10,851 bases of DNA from Chloroflexota bacterium. Lineage in GTDB: Bacteria > Chloroflexota > UBA6077. How positions within the stretch are numbered: position 1 is the first letter of the stretch; each line of letters begins with the position of its first letter. The translations under genes were made by a program, and so were the position numbers. Where the stretch lies: the NCBI GenBank assembly GCA_021845945.1, contig JAJZRD010000123.1, positions 1-10,851 of the forward strand, given 5' to 3'. Below, in pieces: positions 1-7,400 of this stretch. The notes below the pieces were generated by a model. That model worked only from the letters and a program-made list of their open reading frames with translations, searched no databases and was not told where the DNA came from.

Positions 1-370
1 GGTTGATGAAGGGACCTTCCAGGTGGACCCCCAGGAACAGGGCTCCCTGGAGTTCGCGTAGCCCCCTCAGCCGGCTCAAGACGAGGGGGTAGCTGTCCGG
101 GGCGGCGGTGATCACGGTGGCGAGGTAACCGGTAACGCCGTTTTGGGCCAGAAAGGCCGGCACCGGAGTGAAGTCGGCACTCGGGTTGCTGAAGTCTTGG
201 CCCAGAGCTCCGTTGCACTGGAGATCTATCCAGCCGGGCGAGATGATGGGCAGGGAGCCGTCGGCGCCGGGCAATCGCTCCACCCTGGCGATGCAGTCCC
301 CCTGAATCTCCAACCGGATCCCCTCGAAGCCCCCACCAGGCAGCGCCCGCCGGCCCTCCAGTGCCACCAT
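1..370 (-). CDS. nagA: N-acetylglucosamine-6-phosphate deacetylase, N-terminal part (cut by window edge)
   Basis: This reading frame starts at ATG 370-368 on the minus strand and stays open to base 1, giving 123 residues; the rest lies outside the window. NagA hydrolyses GlcNAc-6-phosphate to glucosamine-6-phosphate and acetate in the cytoplasm, in amino-sugar and cell-wall recycling. Visible family motifs are PGWIDLQCNGALGQDF at residues 45-60 (the NagA GxxDxQxNG motif), NGVTGYLATVITAAPD at 77-92, and LGVHLEGPFIN at 113-123, whose Glu118 is the expected metal ligand of the amidohydrolase fold. A GGGAAGG ribosome site lies about six bases before the ATG. The gene lies 184 bp downstream of herA on the same strand and is functionally unrelated, so I expect its own transcript. 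A different deacetylating amidohydrolase is possible, but the HLEGPF motif makes NagA much the best reading. Confidence 0.93.
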   Translation of the reverse strand, partial: MVALEGRRALPGGGFEGIRLEIQGDCIARVERLPGADGSLPIISPGWIDLQCNGALGQDFSNPSADFTPVPAFLAQNGVTGYLATVITAAPDSYPLVLSRLRGLRELQGALFLGVHLEGPFIN

Positions 371-410
371 CTTCTACCTTCCCTCATCCTTCGTTCGTTG
401 GCCTACCTCT

Positions 411-441
411 ATGATAACCGGACGACGGTCCGAGCGCGCAA
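411..441 (-). promoter_or_regulatory. Candidate nagA promoter with a dyad in its spacer
   Basis: On the minus strand a TTGCGC box (441-436) and a TATCAT box (416-411) are separated by 19 bp, about 40 bp before the nagA start. The spacer holds a perfect 5-bp inverted repeat, CGGAC and GTCCG with a 4-base middle (419-432). A 19-bp spacer containing a dyad is the arrangement seen at MerR-family promoters, but the boxes are only partial matches and this is a guess from spacing. Confidence 0.3.
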
Positions 442-493
442 CCGATTTCGGCTGACTCCCCTGTCATCCTTCCACGACCATCGTTCGGAATGA

Positions 494-541
494 GGCTCGC
501 CATCCCTCCCGCAGTCCGGCCCTCATGCCGACGGGCGAGCC
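494..541. repeat. 8-bp inverted repeat downstream of herA
   Basis: GGCTCGCC at 494-501 and GGCGAGCC at 534-541 are perfect reverse complements separated by 32 bases, starting 14 bp after the herA stop codon. It could fold at the 3' end of the herA transcript. The loop is long and no T-tract follows on the minus strand, so I do not call it an intrinsic terminator. Confidence 0.35.
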
Positions 542-554
542 ACCGCACCCCACG

Positions 555-2327
555 TCACTCGTTCGGTTGGGGTTTATCTCCCTTTCCCTCTTCCCCCTGC
601 TCCCCGAAGATCTGCTCGTAGCTGCGGGGCGGCACCGGCCAGCCGGGGACGGTGTGGAACCGCTTGGAGGCGGCTCGGCCCGGCTGGTAGTAGGCCTGCT
701 CCCTCTGGCGGGCCTCCTCGGCCTCGGTAGAGAAGTAGGCCAACCACTCCCTGGGGCCGTCGATGCTCTCGCCGCCGTGGGGTGTGAGCCTCGACCGCAC
801 CTGGATCAGGGCCGGGGCGTTCAGGGCGGGGCCAGCCAGCACGGCCTGCCCTCGGGAGAGGGCGGGTAGCTCCGTCAGGATGTCCTTGGAGGCCGACTCC
901 ACCGCCGAGGCGATGGTGTTCTGGTCGATGGGGTTGACGATCCGCAGGATGAACTGGGTCATGCACTGGCTGAGGACGTCCTGGTCCAGCTTGCCGGGCC
1001 GCTGGCTGATCAGCCCGACGCCGATGCCGAACTTCCGGCCCTCGGCGAGCACCGTCTTCAGCTGCCGTGCCGACACCACTCGATCGGTGCCCTCGCCGCC
1101 GGGGGCGAAGTGGTGGGCCTCCTCCAACAGGACGAAGGCGGGGTAGGGCAGGTAGCTGTCCTCGCCCGGGCTCGACTTCTGCCGCACCGTCGCCATGCGG
1201 GCATCGTAGAGGCGGCGCAGCAGGACGCTCACGATCACCTGCTGGTCCCGGGGCTCCGTCTCGTTCAGCTGCAGCACGGTGCAGCGTCCCGGGCGGAAGA
1301 GATCGGCGAGGGGGATCTCCTCGTAGGGCTTGAAGAAGTGGGAATCGCTCAGCCTCTCCAGACGCCAGAGCAGAGCCTGGACGCTGGAGGCGAAGTCGGC
1401 CCCTCGCACCTCCTCCTCTTTCTCCCTGGAGAAGGCCTGAACCGCATTCATCAGATCCTCGACCGTCCAGTGCTCCACGTCGCCGTGCTTCGCCTGGGAC
1501 TCCTGGCGCACCCGGCGGTAGGCGGCCGAGAGCAGGTAATCCATCCGCTCGCCCATGTCCGACATGAGGTAGCGGAGGTCCCCCAGGGTGAGGCTGCTGA
1601 ACCGGAAGTACACCTGGTCGGGGGTGATCACCTGCACCTCGGGTTTGTAGCCCTCGGCGGCGAAGTCGGGTATCCCCTGCATGGCGTCCAGGGTGCCGTA
1701 CTCGCCGTGGGGGTCCACGATCAGAAGGCAGGCCCGGTTGCCGGGCTTCATCAGCTCCTCGATCACCACGCCGGCCAGGTAGCTCTTGCCGGCGCCGGTG
1801 GATGCGATGATGGCCAGGTGGGTGGAGATCAGCTCCCTGGCGGAGAGCACCACGGGGACCCGGCGGCCCGGCCGCGAGAGGAGGTAGCCCACGTGGGCGG
1901 AGCCGGGCGCTCCCAGGGTCCGGGGGTTCAGGACGTGGGAGAGCACCTCGTCGGGCACCAGGTAGATGGGCCACCCCTGGCGTGGCTGGATGCGGGGGTT
2001 GACGAAGCTCTTCAACTGGCCGTCGAAGTAGCCGAGCAGGCTCACGGTCACCTCGAACAGCTCGGCCTCGGCGGAGCCGCACCCCAGCAGCTCGGCCACC
2101 GCCGACGGGGGGATCTGGGGATCGGCGGAGAACTCGTCCGGGAAGAGTTTGGTTGGGCGCCGCTGGATCACCCGGCCGATCACGTCGCGCTCGGCCCCGT
2201 CGGCGGTCGTCCGGTAGAAGACGAACTCACCGACCTTGACGGCGTTATCCCGGTCGGGGGTGAGGAAGGTGTACTCCTGGGGCCGCTCCCCGGGGCCCTT
2301 GGCCGTGCCGATCGGCTGTTCCATCAT
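555..2327 (-). CDS. herA: HerA-type DNA translocase/helicase (FtsK-HerA ATPase)
   Basis: The 590-residue product is a cytoplasmic hexameric ATPase that pumps DNA and powers the NurA nuclease during resection of double-strand breaks. Residues about 20-105 form the HAS barrel (VKVGEFVFYR at 31-40, DVIGRVIQRRPTKLFP at 48-63, ELFEVTVSLLGYF at 89-101). The ATPase core has Walker A ASTGAGKS at 175-182, the HerA signature LLIVDPHGEY at 201-210, the hydrophobic strand plus acidic pair FVLLEEAHHF at 398-407, and GRKFGIGVGLISQRPGKL at 430-447, which carries the arginine and sensor residues. The C-terminal tail is charged. Two ATG codons (2327 and 2324) follow a GAGGGGG ribosome site; the second has the better 7-base spacing, so the protein may be one residue shorter. 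It is the last gene of the cluster, 115 bp after the HAS-barrel gene. No damaged motif is seen. Confidence 0.95.
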   Translation of the reverse strand: MMEQPIGTAKGPGERPQEYTFLTPDRDNAVKVGEFVFYRTTADGAERDVIGRVIQRRPTKLFPDEFSADPQIPPSAVAELLGCGSAEAELFEVTVSLLGYFDGQLKSFVNPRIQPRQGWPIYLVPDEVLSHVLNPRTLGAPGSAHVGYLLSRPGRRVPVVLSARELISTHLAIIASTGAGKSYLAGVVIEELMKPGNRACLLIVDPHGEYGTLDAMQGIPDFAAEGYKPEVQVITPDQVYFRFSSLTLGDLRYLMSDMGERMDYLLSAAYRRVRQESQAKHGDVEHWTVEDLMNAVQAFSREKEEEVRGADFASSVQALLWRLERLSDSHFFKPYEEIPLADLFRPGRCTVLQLNETEPRDQQVIVSVLLRRLYDARMATVRQKSSPGEDSYLPYPAFVLLEEAHHFAPGGEGTDRVVSARQLKTVLAEGRKFGIGVGLISQRPGKLDQDVLSQCMTQFILRIVNPIDQNTIASAVESASKDILTELPALSRGQAVLAGPALNAPALIQVRSRLTPHGGESIDGPREWLAYFSTEAEEARQREQAYYQPGRAASKRFHTVPGWPVPPRSYEQIFGEQGEEGKGDKPQPNE

Positions 2328-2342
2328 GAGTCCCCCTCAAAG

Positions 2343-2423
2343 CGTAGGGCAGGGCCCTGTGCCCTGCCGCCTGGTGGCTTTCCGTGCAGCGACGGGCGGC
2401 GGGGCAGAGCGCCCCGCCCTACG
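2343..2423. repeat. 81-bp palindromic intergenic repeat upstream of herA
   Basis: Outer arms CGTAGGGC (2343-2350) and GCCCTACG (2416-2423) are perfect reverse complements. Inside are two hairpins: GGCAGGG/CCCTGCC (2348-2354 with 2362-2368) and GGCGGGGC/GCCCCGCC (2398-2405 with 2411-2418, loop AGAGC). It fills most of the 115-bp gap between the HAS-barrel gene and herA, ending about 10 bp before the herA ribosome site. No ORF and no obvious target duplication is seen. It looks like a REP- or MITE-like dispersed repeat, which can only be confirmed by finding other copies. Confidence 0.7.
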
Positions 2424-2442
2424 TTCTCGCGTTTCTTGTCGC

Positions 2443-3039
2443 TCATCTTCGCTCAAGCCGGCTGCTCCAGTCCAGGTTGGAGCGCAGCACCGACAGGGTG
2501 CCGGCGTTCTCCGGGAAGACCTCCATCAATCGGGACAGCAGCCCGTTCAGCAGCTCGGGCATGGCCGGGTTGCCCATGGCCGCCAGTCGGGGCAGGTAGG
2601 CCACCCACGGACCCTTGTCCGACCGGTGGAAGGCCTTGAACTCTTCCTCCTCCAGGGCGGCCATCTCGGCGCTGACCCGAGAGGCCACCGGCGGCACCCC
2701 CTGCTGGTAGCGGGCCTCGGGACCCGCCCCTCGCCTCCATCCGACGATGGCCACTCCTACGACCGTGGAGGTCTCCGGCAGGTAGTCGGGGGCGAAGGCG
2801 GTGAGGTGGGGCTCGCTGGAGAGCCGCGGCCCCAGGGTGCCGTAGGCCGGGTTCAGCAGCAGGGTATCGTAGATCACCCCGATCAGCTGGTTGGCGCCAT
2901 CCTCCTCGACGGCGATGCGCACGAATCTGCCGAAGGCGTAGTCCTCGGGTCGAGGCGGCTCGGGGAGCTCGCCCGCCGCGAAGATCTGCACCACGTAGTC
3001 CACGTGGGAGTTCGATTTGACGACCCTGCCTAAGAGCAT
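2443..3039 (-). CDS. HAS-barrel-like protein of the NurA-HerA cluster, function unknown
   Basis: The 198-residue protein starts at ATG 3039-3037, preceded by GGGGGGTGAG. The frame is open further upstream into nurA sequence, but this ATG has the ribosome site and begins the conserved-looking domain. Residues about 1-100 read like a HAS (HerA-ATP synthase) barrel: MLLGRVV at 1-7, YAFGRFVRIAV at 34-44, QLIGVIYDTLLLNPAYG at 51-67, and ETSTVVGVAIVGW at 89-101. These align by eye with the three corresponding strands at the N-terminus of HerA. Residues about 120-198 are probably helical and acidic-to-mixed, with no ATPase or nuclease motif, signal peptide or membrane segment. It lies 41 bp after nurA and 115 bp before herA, so co-transcription is likely. 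I infer a non-catalytic partner of HerA or NurA. The fold assignment is moderate; the role is untested. Confidence 0.8.
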   Translation of the reverse strand: MLLGRVVKSNSHVDYVVQIFAAGELPEPPRPEDYAFGRFVRIAVEEDGANQLIGVIYDTLLLNPAYGTLGPRLSSEPHLTAFAPDYLPETSTVVGVAIVGWRRGAGPEARYQQGVPPVASRVSAEMAALEEEEFKAFHRSDKGPWVAYLPRLAAMGNPAMPELLNGLLSRLMEVFPENAGTLSVLRSNLDWSSRLERR

Positions 3040-3080
3040 CTGCTCACCCCCCTCGTCCTCCAATTCAGAAACGCGTTTGT

Positions 3081-4274
3081 CTACACCCGTCTCCGCCGCT
3101 TGCTGGCGGCCTTGGGCGCCAGGCGGAGCCGCATGCCGTTCCGCTCGCAGAAGGCCTGCACCTGGGCGTAGAACATCTCCCGGTCCGGAACGCTGAGCAC
3201 CGCCGCCGCGTCCGCCGCCTCGAAGCAGTAGGGGTAACCGGTGCCGGCCACCACCTCGCAGCGCACCACGTCGGCCACGTAGTCCACCAGCCCCTCCCGA
3301 ACCACCCAGCTGGGAAGGTCCACCCGCGCCGGTGGGCCGTCCCCCGACGTCTGCAGGTAGAAGAAGGCCACCTCCCGCTGGAAGTCCCCGTCTCCCGCTT
3401 CGGCCTCCAAATGGTAATAGCGGAGGATGTGATCCCGGGCGCAAACGAAGGCCCTCGTGCGATCTCCCCAACTCATCTTCCCGTGGAGCAGCTGGCCGTC
3501 GTTGATCCTGTCGGGACGGGGCAGCTTCCCCAGGTGGGACAGCATGGTGCACAGGTCCCGAGCGTGACTGGTGTCCACGAAGCCGACTACCGGCACCCGA
3601 TGCTCCCGGGACTCCTGGAGCAGCCGGAGGATGGCGTTGACGTAGCGATCTCGCAGCTGCTGCGGCAGCGAGGCGGCGAAGGAGGCCGCCAGGGTGCCGT
3701 CGAAGAAGGCGACGGGCGGGGGATCCAGGTGGCTCCAGCGACGCATGTGCTCCACAATCTTCCCCACCTCGGCCTCGAAACGACGAAGCTGGACGTCCTG
3801 GCCCGGCTCGGTTCCCTCCTCGCCCCGTTCCCTTTGGCCCGCCGGCGCCAGCAACTCGAAGTAGGCGTCCTTCACGTAGCTGCGGGCGTCCCCCCGGTGG
3901 GGGTTCTCGAACCAGGCCACCTGGATGGCGGCCAGGCGAAAGGAGTAGTCCTTCGAGGGGGGTATCTGGCTCCCGTCCACGGCCAGGGTGGTGACCCCCT
4001 GGATCCGGTCGAAGGCCCAGGCCCGGGCCTCCTGGTGGTTGGTCCACTGATGGCCAAAGGGGATCAGCAGCGGGGAGCCGTGCTCCTCGCTGGGGAGGGC
4101 GCCCGGGTTCTCCTGCCCCTCCAACTGCGCCTCGATCTGGGCGGCGGTCATCTCGCCCAGCCGCCCCAGCCACAGGGCGTAGCTCTCCGCTTCCTGGGCG
4201 TGGCGGGTGTCCAGATCCCGGAAGTCGGACAGCCTGGCCTCCAGGGCCTGCTGTACTTTGTCGGGATAGAGCAT
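3081..4274 (-). CDS. nurA: NurA family 5'-3' nuclease
   Basis: NurA is an RNase H-fold nuclease that works as a dimer on the HerA hexamer and degrades DNA during end resection. The 397-residue product has the NurA metal-site motifs TTLAVDGSQIPP at 95-106 (Asp100), PVAFFDGTLAAS at 187-198 (Asp192), PVVGFVDTSHARDL at 228-241, ARVDLPSWV at 316-324, and the C-terminal GYPYCFEAADAAAVL at 346-360. I chose ATG 4274-4272 because AAAGGAGAG lies six bases upstream. The frame is open to 4385, but that extension reads through intergenic hairpin repeats. The C-terminal motif has Asp355 where I would expect the His of archaeal NurA. The tail ends in a basic KRRRRV. The gene follows rad50 after a 193-bp repeat-filled gap and precedes the HAS-barrel gene by 41 bp. 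Confidence 0.93.
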   Translation of the reverse strand: MLYPDKVQQALEARLSDFRDLDTRHAQEAESYALWLGRLGEMTAAQIEAQLEGQENPGALPSEEHGSPLLIPFGHQWTNHQEARAWAFDRIQGVTTLAVDGSQIPPSKDYSFRLAAIQVAWFENPHRGDARSYVKDAYFELLAPAGQRERGEEGTEPGQDVQLRRFEAEVGKIVEHMRRWSHLDPPPVAFFDGTLAASFAASLPQQLRDRYVNAILRLLQESREHRVPVVGFVDTSHARDLCTMLSHLGKLPRPDRINDGQLLHGKMSWGDRTRAFVCARDHILRYYHLEAEAGDGDFQREVAFFYLQTSGDGPPARVDLPSWVVREGLVDYVADVVRCEVVAGTGYPYCFEAADAAAVLSVPDREMFYAQVQAFCERNGMRLRLAPKAASKRRRRV

Positions 4275-4280
4275 CCAGCG

Positions 4281-4289
4281 CTCTCCTTT
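4281..4289 (-). promoter_or_regulatory. Ribosome binding site fixing the nurA start
   Basis: AAAGGAGAG on the minus strand, six bases before ATG 4274-4272, is close to the ideal anti-16S complement. It argues against the longer in-frame start at 4385. Confidence 0.8.
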
Positions 4290-4325
4290 GCGTAGGAGCC
4301 GGCTCCTGCCGGCGATCCGTAACCG

Positions 4326-4463
4326 CCTCTCCCTCTGGGAGAGGCCGCCCGGAGGGCGGGTGAGGGCTGAGACGTTGCCAACCAAACAGCCCTCACCCTG
4401 ACCCTCTCCCAGAGGGAGAGGGGATCACAGCCCTCACCCCGACCCTCTCCCAGAGGGAGAGGG
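4326..4463. repeat. Three-copy hairpin repeat between rad50 and nurA
   Basis: Copies B (4387-4422) and C (4428-4463) are 36-bp direct repeats differing at one base. Each starts CAGCCCTCACC and ends in a perfect hairpin: stem CCCTCTCCC/GGGAGAGGG, loop AGA (4402-4422 and 4443-4463). Copy A (4326-4368) is inverted, has the same hairpin (CCTCTCCC, loop TCT, 4326-4344), and carries an extra CCGCCC/GGGCGG hairpin (4345-4359) before the reverse complement of AGCCCTCAC. Copy C begins four bases after the rad50 stop codon in the direction of transcription. No T-tract follows any stem, so these are not classical terminators, though they may protect or attenuate the rad50 message. Confidence 0.85.
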
Positions 4464-4467
4464 AACT

Positions 4468-7400
4468 CTAGTCCTCCACCACCGTCGCTCCGGCCTGCTT
4501 CGTCAACCTCACCACGTGGCCGAAGAGGGTATCGAAGGAGTCGTCGTGGGAGATCACAACGAGCTGGTCGAAGGAACGCAGGTTCTGGATCTGCGCCGCC
4601 AGGTTGCTCCGGCGCACCGCATCCATGTGGGCCGTCGGCTCGTCCAGGAAGGCCATCCTCAGGTTGCTGAGGGTCTGCAGCAGGGCAAGCCGCACCGCCA
4701 GCGCCGCCCCCATCTGCTCCCCGCCGGAGAGCTGCTTGAACTCCCGCTCCTCGGCGCGGATCCGACAGCGGATCTCGTAGTCGCAGTCCCACTCCAGCGA
4801 CACGGTCGGCTGGCCCAGCAGCTCCCGGTAGATGCCGGTGGCCCGAGCGGAGATGCGACGCAGCAGGGCTCGGGCTATCTCCGGTCCGGCGGCGTCCAGC
4901 GCCCGCCGCACGGCCTCCACGGCCTCTATCCACTGGCGACCCTGGGCGGCCTCCCGCTGGGCCGCTTCCATCTCCGCCTTCCTCCGGAGCAGATCGCCCA
5001 GCTCTCTGAGCAGCCGCTCCTCCTCCTGCCCGCACAGGTCGAACTCCCTCTGGGCGCTGGCTGCCTGGGCGGCTACCTCCTCCATCTCCCGGCGGAGCCG
5101 CAGCTGCTCCGCCTCGTCGTAGCTGGAGCGCAGCTTCTCCAGGGCCTGCCGGGCCGCCTCCAGCTGCCGGCTGCCCTCCTCCACCTCGAACATCGCCCTC
5201 TGGTGGGCCAGGCGGCGCTGCTCCAGCCGGCCCGCATCCCCCTGGTTCTCCAGGAAGCGGCGGTGGGCGGCCTCGTTGTCGTCCCGCTGCCGGTTCGCGG
5301 CGGCCATCTCCTCTTCCAGCCGAGCGTAGGGCTCCAGGGACTGGTGGCACCGTTCCTCGGCAGCTCGGGCCGAGGCCGACTCTCGCTTCGCCCGATCGAG
5401 GGCCCGCTCCGCCTCGGGACGCTCCCGGTCGATCCGCTGCCGCAGGGCCGCCACCTCGGCGCGGGGGTCGCCCAACTCGGCCAGGGCCGCCCTGGCCGCC
5501 GCCAGCGCCTCGGCCGCTCCGGCCTCCCGATCCAGGGTCGAGCGGATCTCGACCAGCGCCTGCTGCTCCCGCTCCACCGTCTGGGTCGCCTCCTCGGCCT
5601 GGCGACGCCAACCGATCTCCCCGGCCACCATCTGCCAGGCGGCCTCGGCCTGGACCAGCTGCGGCTCCAGCCCCTTCAGCGCCTCGTGGGCCCGGGCCTG
5701 CTGCTGAGGGGTGTCGGCCAGCTCCCGGCGGAGCCGCTGCAGCCGGTCGATCTCCTGCTCCAGTGCCTTCCGATCCTCGGAAAGCTGCCCCAGGCGACGC
5801 TGCAGGTCTGGCAACCGGGCCAGCCCCTTCTCGGCAGTGCGGGCCTCGGCCAGCTCCGCCTCAGCGCGAGCCAGCCTCGCCTCGGCCTCTTCCAGCGTGG
5901 CCCCGGCCTCGGCGATGACCCGGTCGAAGTGGCCGTCCAGCGACAGGCCGGGACGGAGATTCTTGCAGGGCTCGTGGAAGAAGGGGCACAGCCCGCCCTC
6001 CACCTGGGCGCGGGAGCGCTGCGCCTCCCGATGGCGCGCCCGCAGGGCCTCCAGGTCGCCGTGGGCCCCGTCCCGCGCCCGCTGCCGCTCCGGCGCCTGC
6101 GCCACCATGACCTCCAGTGGACTCAGCGCCCCGACCTCTTCCTGGATCTGCTCCGTCTCCCTGTGCAGCTGCGCGCGGCGTCCCTCGGCCTCCGCCAGGT
6201 CGCCGTCGGCCTGCTTCAGGGTCCAGCCCTGCTGCTCCAGCCTGGCCAGCTCCTCTCGAAGGGATCGGTCCTGGGACCTCAGCTCCTCCAGTCGGGCCGC
6301 CGCCGGCCTAGCGTCCTCCACCTCCGCCAGACGATCCCCGGCCTCCTGGAGGCGGGCCCGCGCCCCGGCCAGCCTCTCCTCCACCGCCGGGCGCTGCCGG
6401 GAGGCCTCCTCCCGGGCCCTCACCCGATCCTCGGCCTGCCGGACCGCGGTCTCCCGATTCTCCTGCTCGGGCACCAGCCGCTGCCGCTCAGCCGCGTGGG
6501 CCTCGTCCTGCTCCAGGCTGGCCAGCCGCTTCTCGGCGGCCAGCAGCTCCTGCTCCCACCGAAGGGCGGTTCGGCCGGCGATCTCGGCGCTCTGCCGGAG
6601 GCGGTCCCGCTCCTGGCGCTGCCCGTTCATCTGCCGCAGCCGCTCCGTTGCCTCCAGGTAGGCCGTGTACCCGGGGCGGTTCTCCTCCAGCAGCCGGGCG
6701 GCCTCCTCGGCCCGATGCAGCTCGGCGACCTGCTCCTCCCGGCGGCGCCCGGCCTCCGCGGACCGATGCTCCGCCACCTCCGCCTCCGCCTCGGCCCGTC
6801 GCACGGCCTGCTGGACCCTCTCCATCCGCTCCCAGGCCGACCCCAGCTCGGCCTGTCGCTGCTGGGACTGGGCCACCGATACCCTCAGGTCGGCTTTTCG
6901 CAGCGCCATCTCTCGCTGCCGTTCCTCCACCTCGGGGAGCCGGCGGGCGTCCCCCTCCAGCAGCGCGGCCTTTCGATCGGCCTCCACCGCCTGATCCCGG
7001 AAGAGGTTGCTCACCGCCCGCAGCGCCTGCGCCGCGGCGGGGTAGTCCTCGATCTGCAGGAGGCGGTCGAACTTCTTGCTGCGGGGGCCCGCGCTCTCAA
7101 GGAAGATGGCCGTGAGGGTGCCCTGGGGTGGGCCTACGGTATCCTCGAACAGCTTGGCCAGGTCGGTGCCGGGCTCCAGGTGGAAGAACTCCAGGAGCCA
7201 GCTGCGGACGTCGTTCTCCCCCTCGGCGACCCGCTGGTTCAGCTCGTCGTAGACGGCCTGGCCGGCGCTAGAGCCCAGCTTCCGCACCACGTCGAAGCTG
7301 CACCCCTGGTCGTCCTCCACCGTCACGGCGATGCTGCCGCTCTTCTCCCCCTCCCGGAGGAAGGCATCCAGCTTGTAGGGCTTGTAGCCGAAGAGGACGA

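Noticed and set aside
419..432. CGGAC/GTCCG hairpin as a terminator between herA and nagA
   Set aside because: The stem is only five pairs and no T-run follows on either strand.
2443..4173. 576-codon minus-strand frame joining nurA sequence to the HAS-barrel gene
   Set aside because: Its first two thirds are nurA read out of frame; only the part from ATG 3039 looks like a protein.
4275..4385. Longer nurA start at 4385
   Set aside because: The added 37 residues are translated hairpin repeat; AAAGGAGAG points to ATG 4274.
4326..4463. CRISPR-like array
   Set aside because: Only two direct copies and one inverted, 5-bp spacing between direct copies, and no spacers of CRISPR length or cas genes; the units are self-complementary hairpin repeats.
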